Program-made: the position numbers and the translations under genes | The notes under the pieces: generated by a model | Told to the model about the DNA's origin: nothing | Databases searched by the model: none | The model's input: only the letters and a program-made list of their open reading frames with translations | Shown here: one piece after another, positions 39,238 through 47,828 of the stretch | Numbering within the stretch: the first letter of the stretch is position 1 | Layout of the letters: each line of letters starts with the position of its first letter | Assembly (NCBI GenBank): GCA_040753915.1 | Contig: JBFMDN010000017.1 | Span: forward strand, 1-64,000 | Direction: 5' to 3' | DNA from: JBFMDN01 sp040753915 | GTDB lineage: Bacteria; Desulfobacterota; Desulfomonilia; Desulfomonilales; Desulfomonilaceae | DNA length: 64,000 nucleotides

Positions 39238-41967
39238 CTAGAACTTGAAGAGCTTTTCGATAAGCTGTGATTTCAACAGGTCTCCCTGGATCTTGAGTCG
39301 ACCGCTGGTGTACGCCACCATCGCGTTGAGCTGTCCAAGGATAAGACTCAGAAAATCCCGATCTGACATGATGATAGTGGTCGTGGGTTTGGGGTGAGCC
39401 CCCTCTGCCGCTTTGCACGCCCCATCTTTGACGATAACGTACCAGTCTCCCCCTCCGGGACCGCTTATTTTGAACTGGAAGACCACATCCACACCCGCCG
39501 CTTTGTCCGGCTGGAAGGCTTCCGTAATCCGATCGAACACGGCTCGCACCGTCGGACCCTCCGCTTGCGGGGCCTTCTCCGCCTGCGGGCTGAAGGCCTT
39601 CATCATCAGGCCGAGAGCCGCTGTGGCGTTGGCTGACTCTACCGCGCCTGTCATATTGTCTATTTGAGACCAATCACGGGCTATCTGCTCAGGCGTAGGA
39701 GGTGTTTTCCCGTCGCCGACCACTGCTCCGGGTCCGGTCAGGACTGCAGCGCGATTGAAGCTTCCCATGCCCGCATTGAAAATCATTCCTGTTTCAGAGC
39801 AACCTTCCCAGCACAGGTACATGACCATAGGGGTCACATACTCGGGTTTGGTGCTCTCGAGCATGTCCGGAGGAAGAATGTCCTCCGTAAGACGTGTCAA
39901 AGCCACCGGAGCCACAGCATTTATCCTGATGTCGTGCTTCTCGCCCTCGAGCTTCAGGGTGTTGATGAAACCGATGAGCCCCATTTTTGCCGCAGAATAG
40001 TTGGTCTGCCCGAAGTTTCCGTATAGTCCGGCAGCAGAGGTGGTCACCACGATACGGCCGAACCGGTTCTCGCGCATCTTCTCAAATGCGGGTCTTGTCA
40101 CATTGTACGCGCCATTGAGATGAACTGCCTCTACAGCGGCCCATTCCTCGGGCTCCATCTTCGACAGAGTCCGGTCACGCAATATACCCGCGTTGTTAAT
40201 GAGAATGTCGATTCTTCCAAAGGTATCAATCGCTTTGCTCACTATGGCCCTGCCGCCTTCGACCGTGGCTACGGAATCGTAGCTCGCGATCGCTTCGCCA
40301 CCCAATGCACGGATTTCATTGACCACCTTGTCCGCAGGGGCCGATGATCCTTCACCGATACCGTCTCTGGCGCCGCCCAGGTCGTTCACCACCACTCTAG
40401 CCCCGCGCTTTGCCAGCTCCAGCGCATACAGTCTCCCAAGGCCCGCACCTGCTCCTGTTACCACAGCTACCTTTCCGTCAAATCGGACGGATTCCTCTCG
40501 GGCACCGCTCGGTTCTTCACCAGGTAGCGGAACGGCCTTCCAGAAATAGCCTGTGAAACCGCGCTCCCGGTCCGCGTACCGCTTCCTGAAAGCCAAAGCA
40601 ACCCTCTGCCCGACCCTGACGTCCGACATCTCGCAGTCGGTGAAATCGGCCATGAACCTGCCACCACCCTCGAACTGTACCATGCCGTACACAGCGGGGG
40701 GGTCCAGCGACACCGCCAGCAGGTCTCCAGTGAAGCTCTTCACATGGGCTTGCACATCCGCAAATTCGTAGTCCTCCTGGGAGTGGACCGCTTTACAATC
40801 GGGATTGACACAGACATCCATCTTTGGAAACTGCGGAGTCCCGCACGCTGTGCACTTTCCTCCAACCATGCCGATGAGCATCTTCCGATTTCGCCACAGA
40901 ACCGTCATCGCAGTTTGCGTAGGAAATTCCGCGCGGATTCCCATCTCTGTGGCGAGCAGCTCACGGAACCTAAGAAATTTTGGATAGTTATCAATGGTCT
41001 TCTTGCGATCCAGGCTTCCGGTGATGCCACTACGCTTGGGCATGTTCAGGATGTTCTCCGTCACCTGGAAATAGAGAGCATCGCACCCCTGACCAAACCC
41101 TGCCAACAATATGCGGTCCCCCGGTTTGGCATGCTCCAGAGCCTGCACGAACATTACCAGCGGGTGGGCTGTGCCCGTTTCTCCACATACCTCATGGAGA
41201 TTATCCGCGACTTTGTCGCCTGAGGCCCCGAGAGTCGCTGCTATCTTCCGGTGTTCAGCCTTGAAGAAACAGGGGAACACGAATTTGTCCACATCGTCCA
41301 TGGAGATGGAGAGCTTGTTAAACAGACCGGCAACGGCTTGGGGAATGATCTTCGAATACCCCTCGTCTCTGACCCACCGTTCTTCCCACATATAATCGAA
41401 ACGGTTCCCTGCTCCGCGAAAATGATCCACAAAATCATGGGAGACGCTGTAAGATCCCTTGAACTCGGCGACAACCCCCGAATCTCCCACGAGGACCGCG
41501 GCCGCTCCATCACCGAACCACATCTCGTAGAAGTACGCTGCCTTAGCTTCCCGCTTGTCTGCTGCTGCAACGAGCACACTTCTGGGGCTACCGTTTCCTA
41601 CGGCTGACAGCGCGGTGACCAGGCCGGTCGTGCCCGATCGCAGAGAAGACGTGAGATCCTGCGTGACGATGTCGTCCCGGAGGTTAAGAGCGGTCTTGAC
41701 GATGCCGGCATTGAGCCTGTCCGCGAACGGGAGCGTGGTCGAGCAGAGGTACAACCCGTCCACCGCGGACTTGTCCATTCCGATCAGGCAGTCACGGGCT
41801 GCAGCAACCGCCATGGTGAGACTGTCCTCATCCCAGTTGCAAAAGGATCGTTCCCCCTGTGCGACCATGACGATAGCAGGGGCGAACCAACCCATGTGCT
41901 GGTATATGCTCATGCGATTGAGCCGCAATCTCGGAATGTACCCGCCGAAAGAAGTGACACCGATCAT
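39238..41967 (-). CDS. Four-domain fusion: HMG-CoA-synthase-like, DUF35, SDR dehydrogenase, SCP2
   Basis: 909 aa. Residues about 1-330 follow the archaeal HMG-CoA synthase/KAS III fold (MIGVTSFGGYIPRLRL at the start, HAKPGDRILLAGFGQGCDAL near 300). I cannot find the nucleophile: where FACKAGT is expected the text is TSSLRSGT, and the active-site His (FHQPNGK) is replaced by FPCFFKA. About 365-480 is a DUF35 domain with a zinc ribbon CTACGTPQFPKMDVC-x4-C. About 492-770 is a short-chain dehydrogenase (VAVVTGAGAGLGRLYALEL, NNAGILRD, YSAAKMGLIG), of the MFE-2 3-hydroxyacyl-CoA type. The last 110 residues are SCP2, ending SQLIEKLFKF. Sits 21 bp behind the next fusion gene and 35 bp before the thiolase. 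Confidence 0.88.
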   Translation of the reverse strand: MIGVTSFGGYIPRLRLNRMSIYQHMGWFAPAIVMVAQGERSFCNWDEDSLTMAVAAARDCLIGMDKSAVDGLYLCSTTLPFADRLNAGIVKTALNLRDDIVTQDLTSSLRSGTTGLVTALSAVGNGSPRSVLVAAADKREAKAAYFYEMWFGDGAAAVLVGDSGVVAEFKGSYSVSHDFVDHFRGAGNRFDYMWEERWVRDEGYSKIIPQAVAGLFNKLSISMDDVDKFVFPCFFKAEHRKIAATLGASGDKVADNLHEVCGETGTAHPLVMFVQALEHAKPGDRILLAGFGQGCDALYFQVTENILNMPKRSGITGSLDRKKTIDNYPKFLRFRELLATEMGIRAEFPTQTAMTVLWRNRKMLIGMVGGKCTACGTPQFPKMDVCVNPDCKAVHSQEDYEFADVQAHVKSFTGDLLAVSLDPPAVYGMVQFEGGGRFMADFTDCEMSDVRVGQRVALAFRKRYADRERGFTGYFWKAVPLPGEEPSGAREESVRFDGKVAVVTGAGAGLGRLYALELAKRGARVVVNDLGGARDGIGEGSSAPADKVVNEIRALGGEAIASYDSVATVEGGRAIVSKAIDTFGRIDILINNAGILRDRTLSKMEPEEWAAVEAVHLNGAYNVTRPAFEKMRENRFGRIVVTTSAAGLYGNFGQTNYSAAKMGLIGFINTLKLEGEKHDIRINAVAPVALTRLTEDILPPDMLESTKPEYVTPMVMYLCWEGCSETGMIFNAGMGSFNRAAVLTGPGAVVGDGKTPPTPEQIARDWSQIDNMTGAVESANATAALGLMMKAFSPQAEKAPQAEGPTVRAVFDRITEAFQPDKAAGVDVVFQFKISGPGGGDWYVIVKDGACKAAEGAHPKPTTTIIMSDRDFLSLILGQLNAMVAYTSGRLKIQGDLLKSQLIEKLFKF

Positions 41968-41987
41968 GGTTGGCGCTCCTGTCTGCT

Positions 41988-44117
41988 TCAGAACTTGAAG
42001 AGTTTCCCTATAAGCTGGGACTTCATGATGTCCCCTTCCACCTTGAGCTTCCCGGAGGTAAAGGCCTGCATCGCGTTGAGCTTACCCTGGGTGAGGGCGA
42101 GGAAATCCTCGTCGGATATGATGATGGTTGTGGTCGGTTTCGGATGTTCCCCCTGGACCACTTTGCACGTTCTATCCTTCACCGATGCATACCATTGCCC
42201 GCCTCCCGGTCCGCTAATCCTGTACTGGAAAACAACGTCGATGCCCTCGGCTTTTTCCGGTCGAAATGCTTCGGGCATCAGCTCGAAAACGCGGGCGACC
42301 GTCACGCCTGCGGCCGGCTCCGGCTTCTTCTCCTGAGCGCCCTGAGCAAGATCCCCGAGCATTCCGGTAAAGGCTTCGGTGGCGCTCACGTATTCACGGC
42401 CACCGTCCAAAGACATGATTTGTTGTATGCGCTCAGCTACCTGTTCCGGAGTCGGCACCTCGCCAGGAGTGGCGACACCCGTTCCTACCCCAGTCACAAT
42501 CGCTGCCCTGCTGTAATACCCCATGCCGGCGTTGTACGTTCTGCCGGATACGGGGCATTGGTCTGAGCACAGGTACAACACCAAAGGAGCCACAAATTCG
42601 GGACGGAGCTTTTCCTGCAGGTCCGGAGGGAGTATGTCTTCCGTCAGTCGAGTTGCCGCGATAGGAGCAATGCAGTTGACCTTGATGTTGTACTTTTCGC
42701 CCTCAAGCTTTAGAGTGTTCATGAAGCCGACAAGGCCCATTTTGGCGGCAGAATAGTTGGCCTGACCAAAATTTCCGTACAGCCCTGCTGCCGAGGTCGT
42801 CAATATGATGCGGCCGTACCCATTTTCACGCATGTGGTTGAACGCTGGTCTCGTAACGTTGTACGCACCGTCCAGATGACCGGCCATGACGGCAGACCAA
42901 TCTTCGGGCTCCAACTTAATCAGGGTCTTGTCCCTGAGAATCCCCGCATTGTTGATCACGATGTCCAGCCGCCCGAAGGCCTCGATGGCCTTGTCGACGA
43001 TCGCTCGACCACCTTCCGGAGTGGCCACAGAATCGTAGCTCGGCACGGCTTCTCCCCCAAGGGCCCGTATTTCTTCAACTACGCTGTCAGCGGGAGAAGC
43101 GGATCCGGCTCCGCGGCCATCCCTGCTGCCACCGAGGTCATTGACAACGACCTTGGCTCCGCGTTTGGCCAGCTCAATAGCATAAATGCGACCTAATCCT
43201 GCAGCCGCTCCGGTCACGATCGCCACCCGCTCATCGAAACGGATCCCTTGTCTGCGGGCTCGATCCTCCATCTCCTGCCGGCTCATCCATTCCGCTATTC
43301 CCCGATCGATGACCACCTCTCCCGTGTTGGCGTTGATGGTTCGGAAGTATGCCACTCCTTCTCCCATCTTCCAGATCTGTGTCTTGATTGGAACCCCAGG
43401 GTACAGGGGCCTGGTAAAGCGGTTCCGCAACCTGGTCATACGTTCCGGCTCTCCCGGGAAAAGGTGCTTGATGATGGATCGGCACGCGTAACCGTGAGTG
43501 CACAGCCCGTGCATGATCGGCTTCTCGAATCCGGCCATCTTCGCGAATTCCGGATCTACGTGAAGGGCAAATATGTCTCCGGAGAGACGATACAATAAGG
43601 GTTGATTTGGGGATGGGTGCGCCTCTTCCTCGAAATCGGGAGGACGATCGGGGAATTCTACGGGCTCCTGCGGGCTGTCAGGTCCTCCAAACCCACCATC
43701 CTTGCGGCAGAAAACGGTGCATATGCCTGTAAAGAGCTTCTGGCCGTTGGAATGATACGTCTCGCTTTCTGCGACCACCAACGCGCCCACATCGCGGCCC
43801 TTGTCATAAATGTGCGTGATTTGCCCTTCCGTTGTAAGAGTCCCCTCCACAGGGAATGGATTGTGGAAGATGAGGTCCTGCTGTCCATGAAGCACTCCTG
43901 ACAGATCGGCCTCGCAAGCAACACCGACCAGCGCCAAGAAATCGAAAATCGCTCCTACGGAAAAGCTCGGAATCACCTTCAAGCGACTTTCGTAGCAGTA
44001 ATCCAATTCGTCGAATCCAGCGCCTACCCCCAGAGCATAGAGGACTACGTCCCTCCACGTGTAGCTCCTGGTCACAGGCCCGATCTTCTTGCCGATGCTG
44101 TCGAGGTTCAAGGCCAT
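41988..44117 (-). CDS. Multifunctional beta-oxidation protein: enoyl-CoA hydratase 2, SDR dehydrogenase, SCP2
   Basis: 709 aa. About residues 1-275 form a double-hotdog hydratase 2 (MFE-2/MaoC type) with the catalytic motif YRLSGDIFALHVDPEFAKMA (Asp and His present). About 290-580 is an SDR (VAIVTGAAAGLGRIYAIEL, NNAGILRDKTL, YSAAKMGLVG). The last 110 residues are SCP2, ending SQLIGKLFKF. Peroxisomal MFE-2 has the same three parts but in the order SDR, hydratase, SCP2. The SDR-SCP2 half is a close relative of that in the next gene, showing a tandem duplication. Hydration plus oxidation of enoyl-CoA is the likely reaction pair. Confidence 0.92.
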   Translation of the reverse strand: MALNLDSIGKKIGPVTRSYTWRDVVLYALGVGAGFDELDYCYESRLKVIPSFSVGAIFDFLALVGVACEADLSGVLHGQQDLIFHNPFPVEGTLTTEGQITHIYDKGRDVGALVVAESETYHSNGQKLFTGICTVFCRKDGGFGGPDSPQEPVEFPDRPPDFEEEAHPSPNQPLLYRLSGDIFALHVDPEFAKMAGFEKPIMHGLCTHGYACRSIIKHLFPGEPERMTRLRNRFTRPLYPGVPIKTQIWKMGEGVAYFRTINANTGEVVIDRGIAEWMSRQEMEDRARRQGIRFDERVAIVTGAAAGLGRIYAIELAKRGAKVVVNDLGGSRDGRGAGSASPADSVVEEIRALGGEAVPSYDSVATPEGGRAIVDKAIEAFGRLDIVINNAGILRDKTLIKLEPEDWSAVMAGHLDGAYNVTRPAFNHMRENGYGRIILTTSAAGLYGNFGQANYSAAKMGLVGFMNTLKLEGEKYNIKVNCIAPIAATRLTEDILPPDLQEKLRPEFVAPLVLYLCSDQCPVSGRTYNAGMGYYSRAAIVTGVGTGVATPGEVPTPEQVAERIQQIMSLDGGREYVSATEAFTGMLGDLAQGAQEKKPEPAAGVTVARVFELMPEAFRPEKAEGIDVVFQYRISGPGGGQWYASVKDRTCKVVQGEHPKPTTTIIISDEDFLALTQGKLNAMQAFTSGKLKVEGDIMKSQLIGKLFKF

Positions 44118-44202
44118 AGAGTCTTTCCTCCATTGCGGCTGTGGTATCAGAAAGTGACAATCCGCGATTCCACGAAAGGCCTACCAACAGGCAAGCCAAC
44201 CT

Positions 44203-44850
44203 TCAGTCCTGGATACCCTTCTTCGAGGCAGGGCCGGCGAACGCGGGTAAAAGGATGAATTTCAGCGTTTCCTTAACCATGGAAACGTACTCGTCCCGCT
44301 GAATGTCGAGCATGGACCGGAAAAAGCTCTCACCGGAGACGAAGCTATGTATGGCATTCATCATGGCTAGGACATGCATCTTGACAATATTCGGGACGCG
44401 TTTTTTGTCCTTGCAAAGCCCCATGGATCGGGCAATGTCGGATACAACCTCGGGAACGCGGAAGTCGACGAGCGATTCGTCACGGGTCTTGGCGAAGTAT
44501 CGAAACAGTACCAGGTTCGAGATCTCAGGGTGCTCGAACAAATAGTCCGTCATGCAATCTATCGCGATATCCATCCGTTCAGCTAGAGGGCGCCCGCGCA
44601 CGATGGATTCCACCTCCGCGAGCTTCTGCTGCAAGTCAGTGCTGATATCGATAACCACTGCCTCGTACAGGTCGCCCTTTTCGCCCCAGTGGTAGTACAG
44701 GGTGGAAATATCGATCCCCGCCTCGTCAGCGATCATCCTGGTCGTGGCTCCGTGAAAGCCGTATTCTCCGAAGATGGTTCTGGCTTTCTTGAGGATGCGC
44801 GCTTTGGTGGAGTCGGGATCTCGTCGTGCTTTTTCGAGGGGGGAAGGCAT
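44203..44850 (-). CDS. TetR family transcriptional regulator
   Basis: 215 aa. N-terminal helix-turn-helix (about residues 15-60: ARTIFGEYGFHGATTRMIAD and GIDISTLYYHWGEKGDLYE) and a helical ligand-binding C-terminal part. First gene before the hydratase/SDR/SCP2 genes (86 bp gap), so it is the likely regulator of this acyl-CoA operon, with an acyl-CoA as possible inducer (inference from other TetR/FadR-like regulators). Its own promoter carries a long palindrome. Confidence 0.93.
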   Translation of the reverse strand: MPSPLEKARRDPDSTKARILKKARTIFGEYGFHGATTRMIADEAGIDISTLYYHWGEKGDLYEAVVIDISTDLQQKLAEVESIVRGRPLAERMDIAIDCMTDYLFEHPEISNLVLFRYFAKTRDESLVDFRVPEVVSDIARSMGLCKDKKRVPNIVKMHVLAMMNAIHSFVSGESFFRSMLDIQRDEYVSMVKETLKFILLPAFAGPASKKGIQD

Positions 44851-44868
44851 GGGTGGATTTGTCCAACC

Positions 44869-44920
44869 TATTTTTCCATCATTTGATGGAAAAATAGACT
44901 AGACGTTCATCTGGAGTCAA
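44869..44920 (-). promoter_or_regulatory. Promoter of the TetR-headed operon with a 28-bp palindromic operator
   Basis: Minus strand: TTGACT (44920-44915), 18 bp, TATTTT (44896-44891). The -10 box is the first part of a palindrome at 44869-44896 whose 13-base arms (tatttttccatca / tgatggaaaaata) are perfect around two bases. Binding there would block RNA polymerase. Confidence 0.85.
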
Positions 44921-45017
44921 GAAAAATTGCCGGACAAAAGCAGTCATTCAAGCGCGCGGGGCTCAGGCTCATCCGCAAACATATGCCCTTGAAAAAGCCG
45001 TTCGTCCGAAGGACTTC

Positions 45018-45842
45018 TCAAAAAGTCAGCTCTGTAACTTTCAGTTGATTGTCGACCGCTGTTACACCGGGCTGTTGCGATACCAATTGCCCGATTTTCT
45101 CCCGGTCTCTCTTCTCCGGGACCCGACCCGTGATTATGATCTTGCCCGCGGGGTCGGCGTCGATGGTTACGCGGCGTGCCACCGCGGAGCTCATTTTTCT
45201 GCGGACGAGAGTTTCGATTCTCTTGGCCATTGCCAGAAACTTGAGTCGGTCTTGCAGGCGGTTTCTATCTTCGACTGCTATCTTTGCTCGGACAGCGGAG
45301 GCAATGGTATCCGCAGCTCCTTCGGGAGCATAATGGGCAGTGTTGAGGATCACATCGAACTCTTCCCAGTCTTGGGCATCTACGCCGAAGACGGCCTGCA
45401 TCAGGCTCGATCGCTCTCGATCATGACGTCTGACGAAGTCCCTGGCTTCATCCAGTGAAGTTCCCGACCGCTCCATGATTCGCCGCACTCTGATCTCGAA
45501 GGGGGCTGCGATGCAGGCGCTGAAGACATTGGGTATTCGTCGGAGCACATGTTGGGACCCTCTTCCCACAATTACCACGTTGCCCTGGGCAGCCTGCTCG
45601 AACGTTAAGGCTTCGAACAGACTGGCGTGGGCCGGCCTGTCGAAGAATAGACGCTCGAAAAAACCGGGACCATGCTCGGTCTCGTAGTCTGTACACAGAT
45701 CGCTGTATTCGGGGTCGCATGTCATGGCCAGCTCGTGTAATCCTTCTCGGCCGATGAAGGTCAGACCGAGCTTCTTGGCGACGAGCTCCGCAATGGCATC
45801 ACCGTAAGATCCAACTTGTCTGGATACGGTCACAATCTTCAT
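45018..45842 (-). CDS. Cytidylate-kinase-like protein with C-terminal BON domain
   Basis: 274 aa. Residues about 1-195 belong to the Cytidylate_kin2 group (MKIVTVSRQVGSYGDAIAEL start, VVIVGRGSQHVL, RRIMERSG, RRHDRERS). Residues about 205-274 read as a BON domain (VTIDADPAGKIIITGRV, QQPGVTAVDNQLKV). Last in the TRAP transporter operon, 41 bp behind dctM. The nucleotide kinase fold may serve as a sensor rather than for pyrimidine metabolism (inference). Confidence 0.82.
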   Translation of the reverse strand: MKIVTVSRQVGSYGDAIAELVAKKLGLTFIGREGLHELAMTCDPEYSDLCTDYETEHGPGFFERLFFDRPAHASLFEALTFEQAAQGNVVIVGRGSQHVLRRIPNVFSACIAAPFEIRVRRIMERSGTSLDEARDFVRRHDRERSSLMQAVFGVDAQDWEEFDVILNTAHYAPEGAADTIASAVRAKIAVEDRNRLQDRLKFLAMAKRIETLVRRKMSSAVARRVTIDADPAGKIIITGRVPEKRDREKIGQLVSQQPGVTAVDNQLKVTELTF

Positions 45843-45883
45843 CTGTCTCCCCTTGCGCTATTAGGAGCGGCTCGAAACATTTG

Positions 45884-47218
45884 CTAACCGAAGAGTCTTG
45901 TGGGAAGCCACATGATCAAGGGCCAGTACAGTATACACGAGATTAGGCCTATCCACTGAAGGATGATGAATGGCACGACACCTTTGTAGATGTGGACCAT
46001 AGTCATTTCCGGTGGAGCGATTCCCCGCAAATAGAAAAGCGAGTAGCCGAACGGGGGGGTGAGGAAAGCCATTTGCAGATTCACACAGATGAGTGTTCCG
46101 AACCACAGCTGGTCGAACCCGAGCTCCGCGGCTACAGGGGTGAATATGGGGATCACGATGAGCAGGATTCCCAGCCAGTCGATAAACATGCCCAGGAAGA
46201 AAACGATTCCCATCATGATGAAAAGGACGACGTATGGGCTCACTTGCAACCCAAGCAACAGGTCAGATACGGCGTCTCCTCCGCCCAATCCCATGAACAC
46301 CGACTGAAACGCGTTCCCACCCAGAAACAGGATCATGACCATGCAGGTTATTTTCAGCGTTGCCTCCGCTGCTTCGACGACAACATTCCAGCTCAGCTTC
46401 CGATATCCAATCGCGAGGATAGTGGCTCCAAATGCCCCCAATCCGGCTGCTTCCGTTGTTGTGGCCACACCGGTCACAATGCTGCCGAGCACCATGGCAA
46501 TGAGGAAGAGGGGCGGAACGAGGGATGTGCTCACCATGCCAAGCTTCTGCAGTGCGGTGAATGCCCGCTCTTCCTTGGGGAGAGGAGGGCCGAGCTCCGG
46601 GTTCAAGCCGCATCGGACGGCCACATAGATCATATAGAGCGACGACAGGAGGAATCCGGGCAGGAACGCCGCAGCAAAGAGCTTCCCAACGGAAATGCTC
46701 GTTAACCCGCCGTACACAACAAGCATAATGCTCGGCGGTATCAGGATCCCAAGGGTTCCTCCTGCACAGATGCACCCTGCAGTGAGGGGTATGTCGTAGC
46801 CTCGCCTCAAGAGATTCGGCGCCGCGAGCAGGCCGATTGCAACCTCGGTGGCCCCCACCACCCCCGTGGACGCGGCAAAGACGGTACAAACCATGATGAC
46901 CGCTATACCAAGGCCGCCCCGAACAGGGCCCCAGAGCACGTGCATCGTATGAAAGAGCTTTTCCGCTACTCCGGAAGCATCCAACATCTGCGCCATAAAT
47001 ATGAAAAGAGGCACAGCCACGAGGACGTATTCGTCCATGACCCCGTACGTCTTGTTCGCAAACATCCCGAGAAGTATCTCAGGAGAGCCACCCCATCCGA
47101 TCAGGCCAAAGAGAAGGGCAACTGCACCCAGGGAGAAGGCGAGGGGATGACCGAGAAACAGGACCACAAAAAGGGTCCCGAACATGCCAATCGCTACGGC
47201 TTCAGGGCTCAGGTTCAT
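45884..47218 (-). CDS. dctM: TRAP transporter large permease subunit
   Basis: 444 aa, about 12 membrane helices. DctM signatures: GHPLAFSLGAVALLFGLIGW at the start, GGTLGILIPPSIMLVVYGGL in the centre and FIDWLGILLIVIPIFTPV near the end. Forms the sodium-driven channel for organic acids such as C4-dicarboxylates or other carboxylates. Overlaps dctQ by 4 bases. Confidence 0.95.
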   Translation of the reverse strand: MNLSPEAVAIGMFGTLFVVLFLGHPLAFSLGAVALLFGLIGWGGSPEILLGMFANKTYGVMDEYVLVAVPLFIFMAQMLDASGVAEKLFHTMHVLWGPVRGGLGIAVIMVCTVFAASTGVVGATEVAIGLLAAPNLLRRGYDIPLTAGCICAGGTLGILIPPSIMLVVYGGLTSISVGKLFAAAFLPGFLLSSLYMIYVAVRCGLNPELGPPLPKEERAFTALQKLGMVSTSLVPPLFLIAMVLGSIVTGVATTTEAAGLGAFGATILAIGYRKLSWNVVVEAAEATLKITCMVMILFLGGNAFQSVFMGLGGGDAVSDLLLGLQVSPYVVLFIMMGIVFFLGMFIDWLGILLIVIPIFTPVAAELGFDQLWFGTLICVNLQMAFLTPPFGYSLFYLRGIAPPEMTMVHIYKGVVPFIILQWIGLISCILYWPLIMWLPTRLFG

Positions 47219-47715
47219 ATCTCTACCCCCTTCAACCTATAGATATCACGGATGAACCTAGCCAGACCCTGGACGAACAGGAGAATCAATGCAACCGGCA
47301 TGACCAGCTTGTATGGGTACAGCGGGGGTTTCCACGCGCTCCAGCTATATTCACGGACCGCCACAGAGTGGGCCGCATATTGAACGGCTGCATAGCTCAG
47401 ACATCCCACAAAGGGGACAAAGATAATGAGAAATGTGATGATGGATAGCCAGATCTGGACTTTCTCAGGCAGCCTTTGGGACAGGATGTCAATGCGAACA
47501 TGGCGGTCGTGGAGGTGAGCGTAAGCGGCGCCGAGCAAGAAGTGGGCACCGTACAGGTACACGGTCATCTCAAATGCCCACACCGTAGGGGATTGAAATA
47601 CCCTTCTCGCGATCACCTCGTACACAACAACGAATATGAGGGGCACGATCAAGAGAGCGACAAACTTCCCGAAGACTTCGTTGAACCGGTCTACAGCCCG
47701 CACAAACTGCTTCAT
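47215..47715 (-). CDS. dctQ: TRAP transporter small permease subunit
   Basis: 166 aa with four membrane helices. Typical DctQ text: VALLIVPLIFVVVYEVIARR, AFEMTVYLYGAHFLLGAAYA, HVRIDILSQRLP. Accessory subunit to DctM. Confidence 0.92.
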   Translation of the reverse strand: MKQFVRAVDRFNEVFGKFVALLIVPLIFVVVYEVIARRVFQSPTVWAFEMTVYLYGAHFLLGAAYAHLHDRHVRIDILSQRLPEKVQIWLSIITFLIIFVPFVGCLSYAAVQYAAHSVAVREYSWSAWKPPLYPYKLVMPVALILLFVQGLARFIRDIYRLKGVEI

Positions 47716-47828
47716 CCTTTTCTCCTCTCAATCGCGGGGAGGTCGGCACCGCGCATTGAGGATTGCGGTGGATTGATGGATGTCCCGGCGAATGGCTCCG
47801 CCGGGACCAGGTACTGCGATAAGTCCTG

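Noticed and set aside
45992..46705. 237-codon plus-strand ORF
   Set aside because: Antisense to dctM, with the Glu/His-rich composition typical of the shadow of a membrane protein gene.
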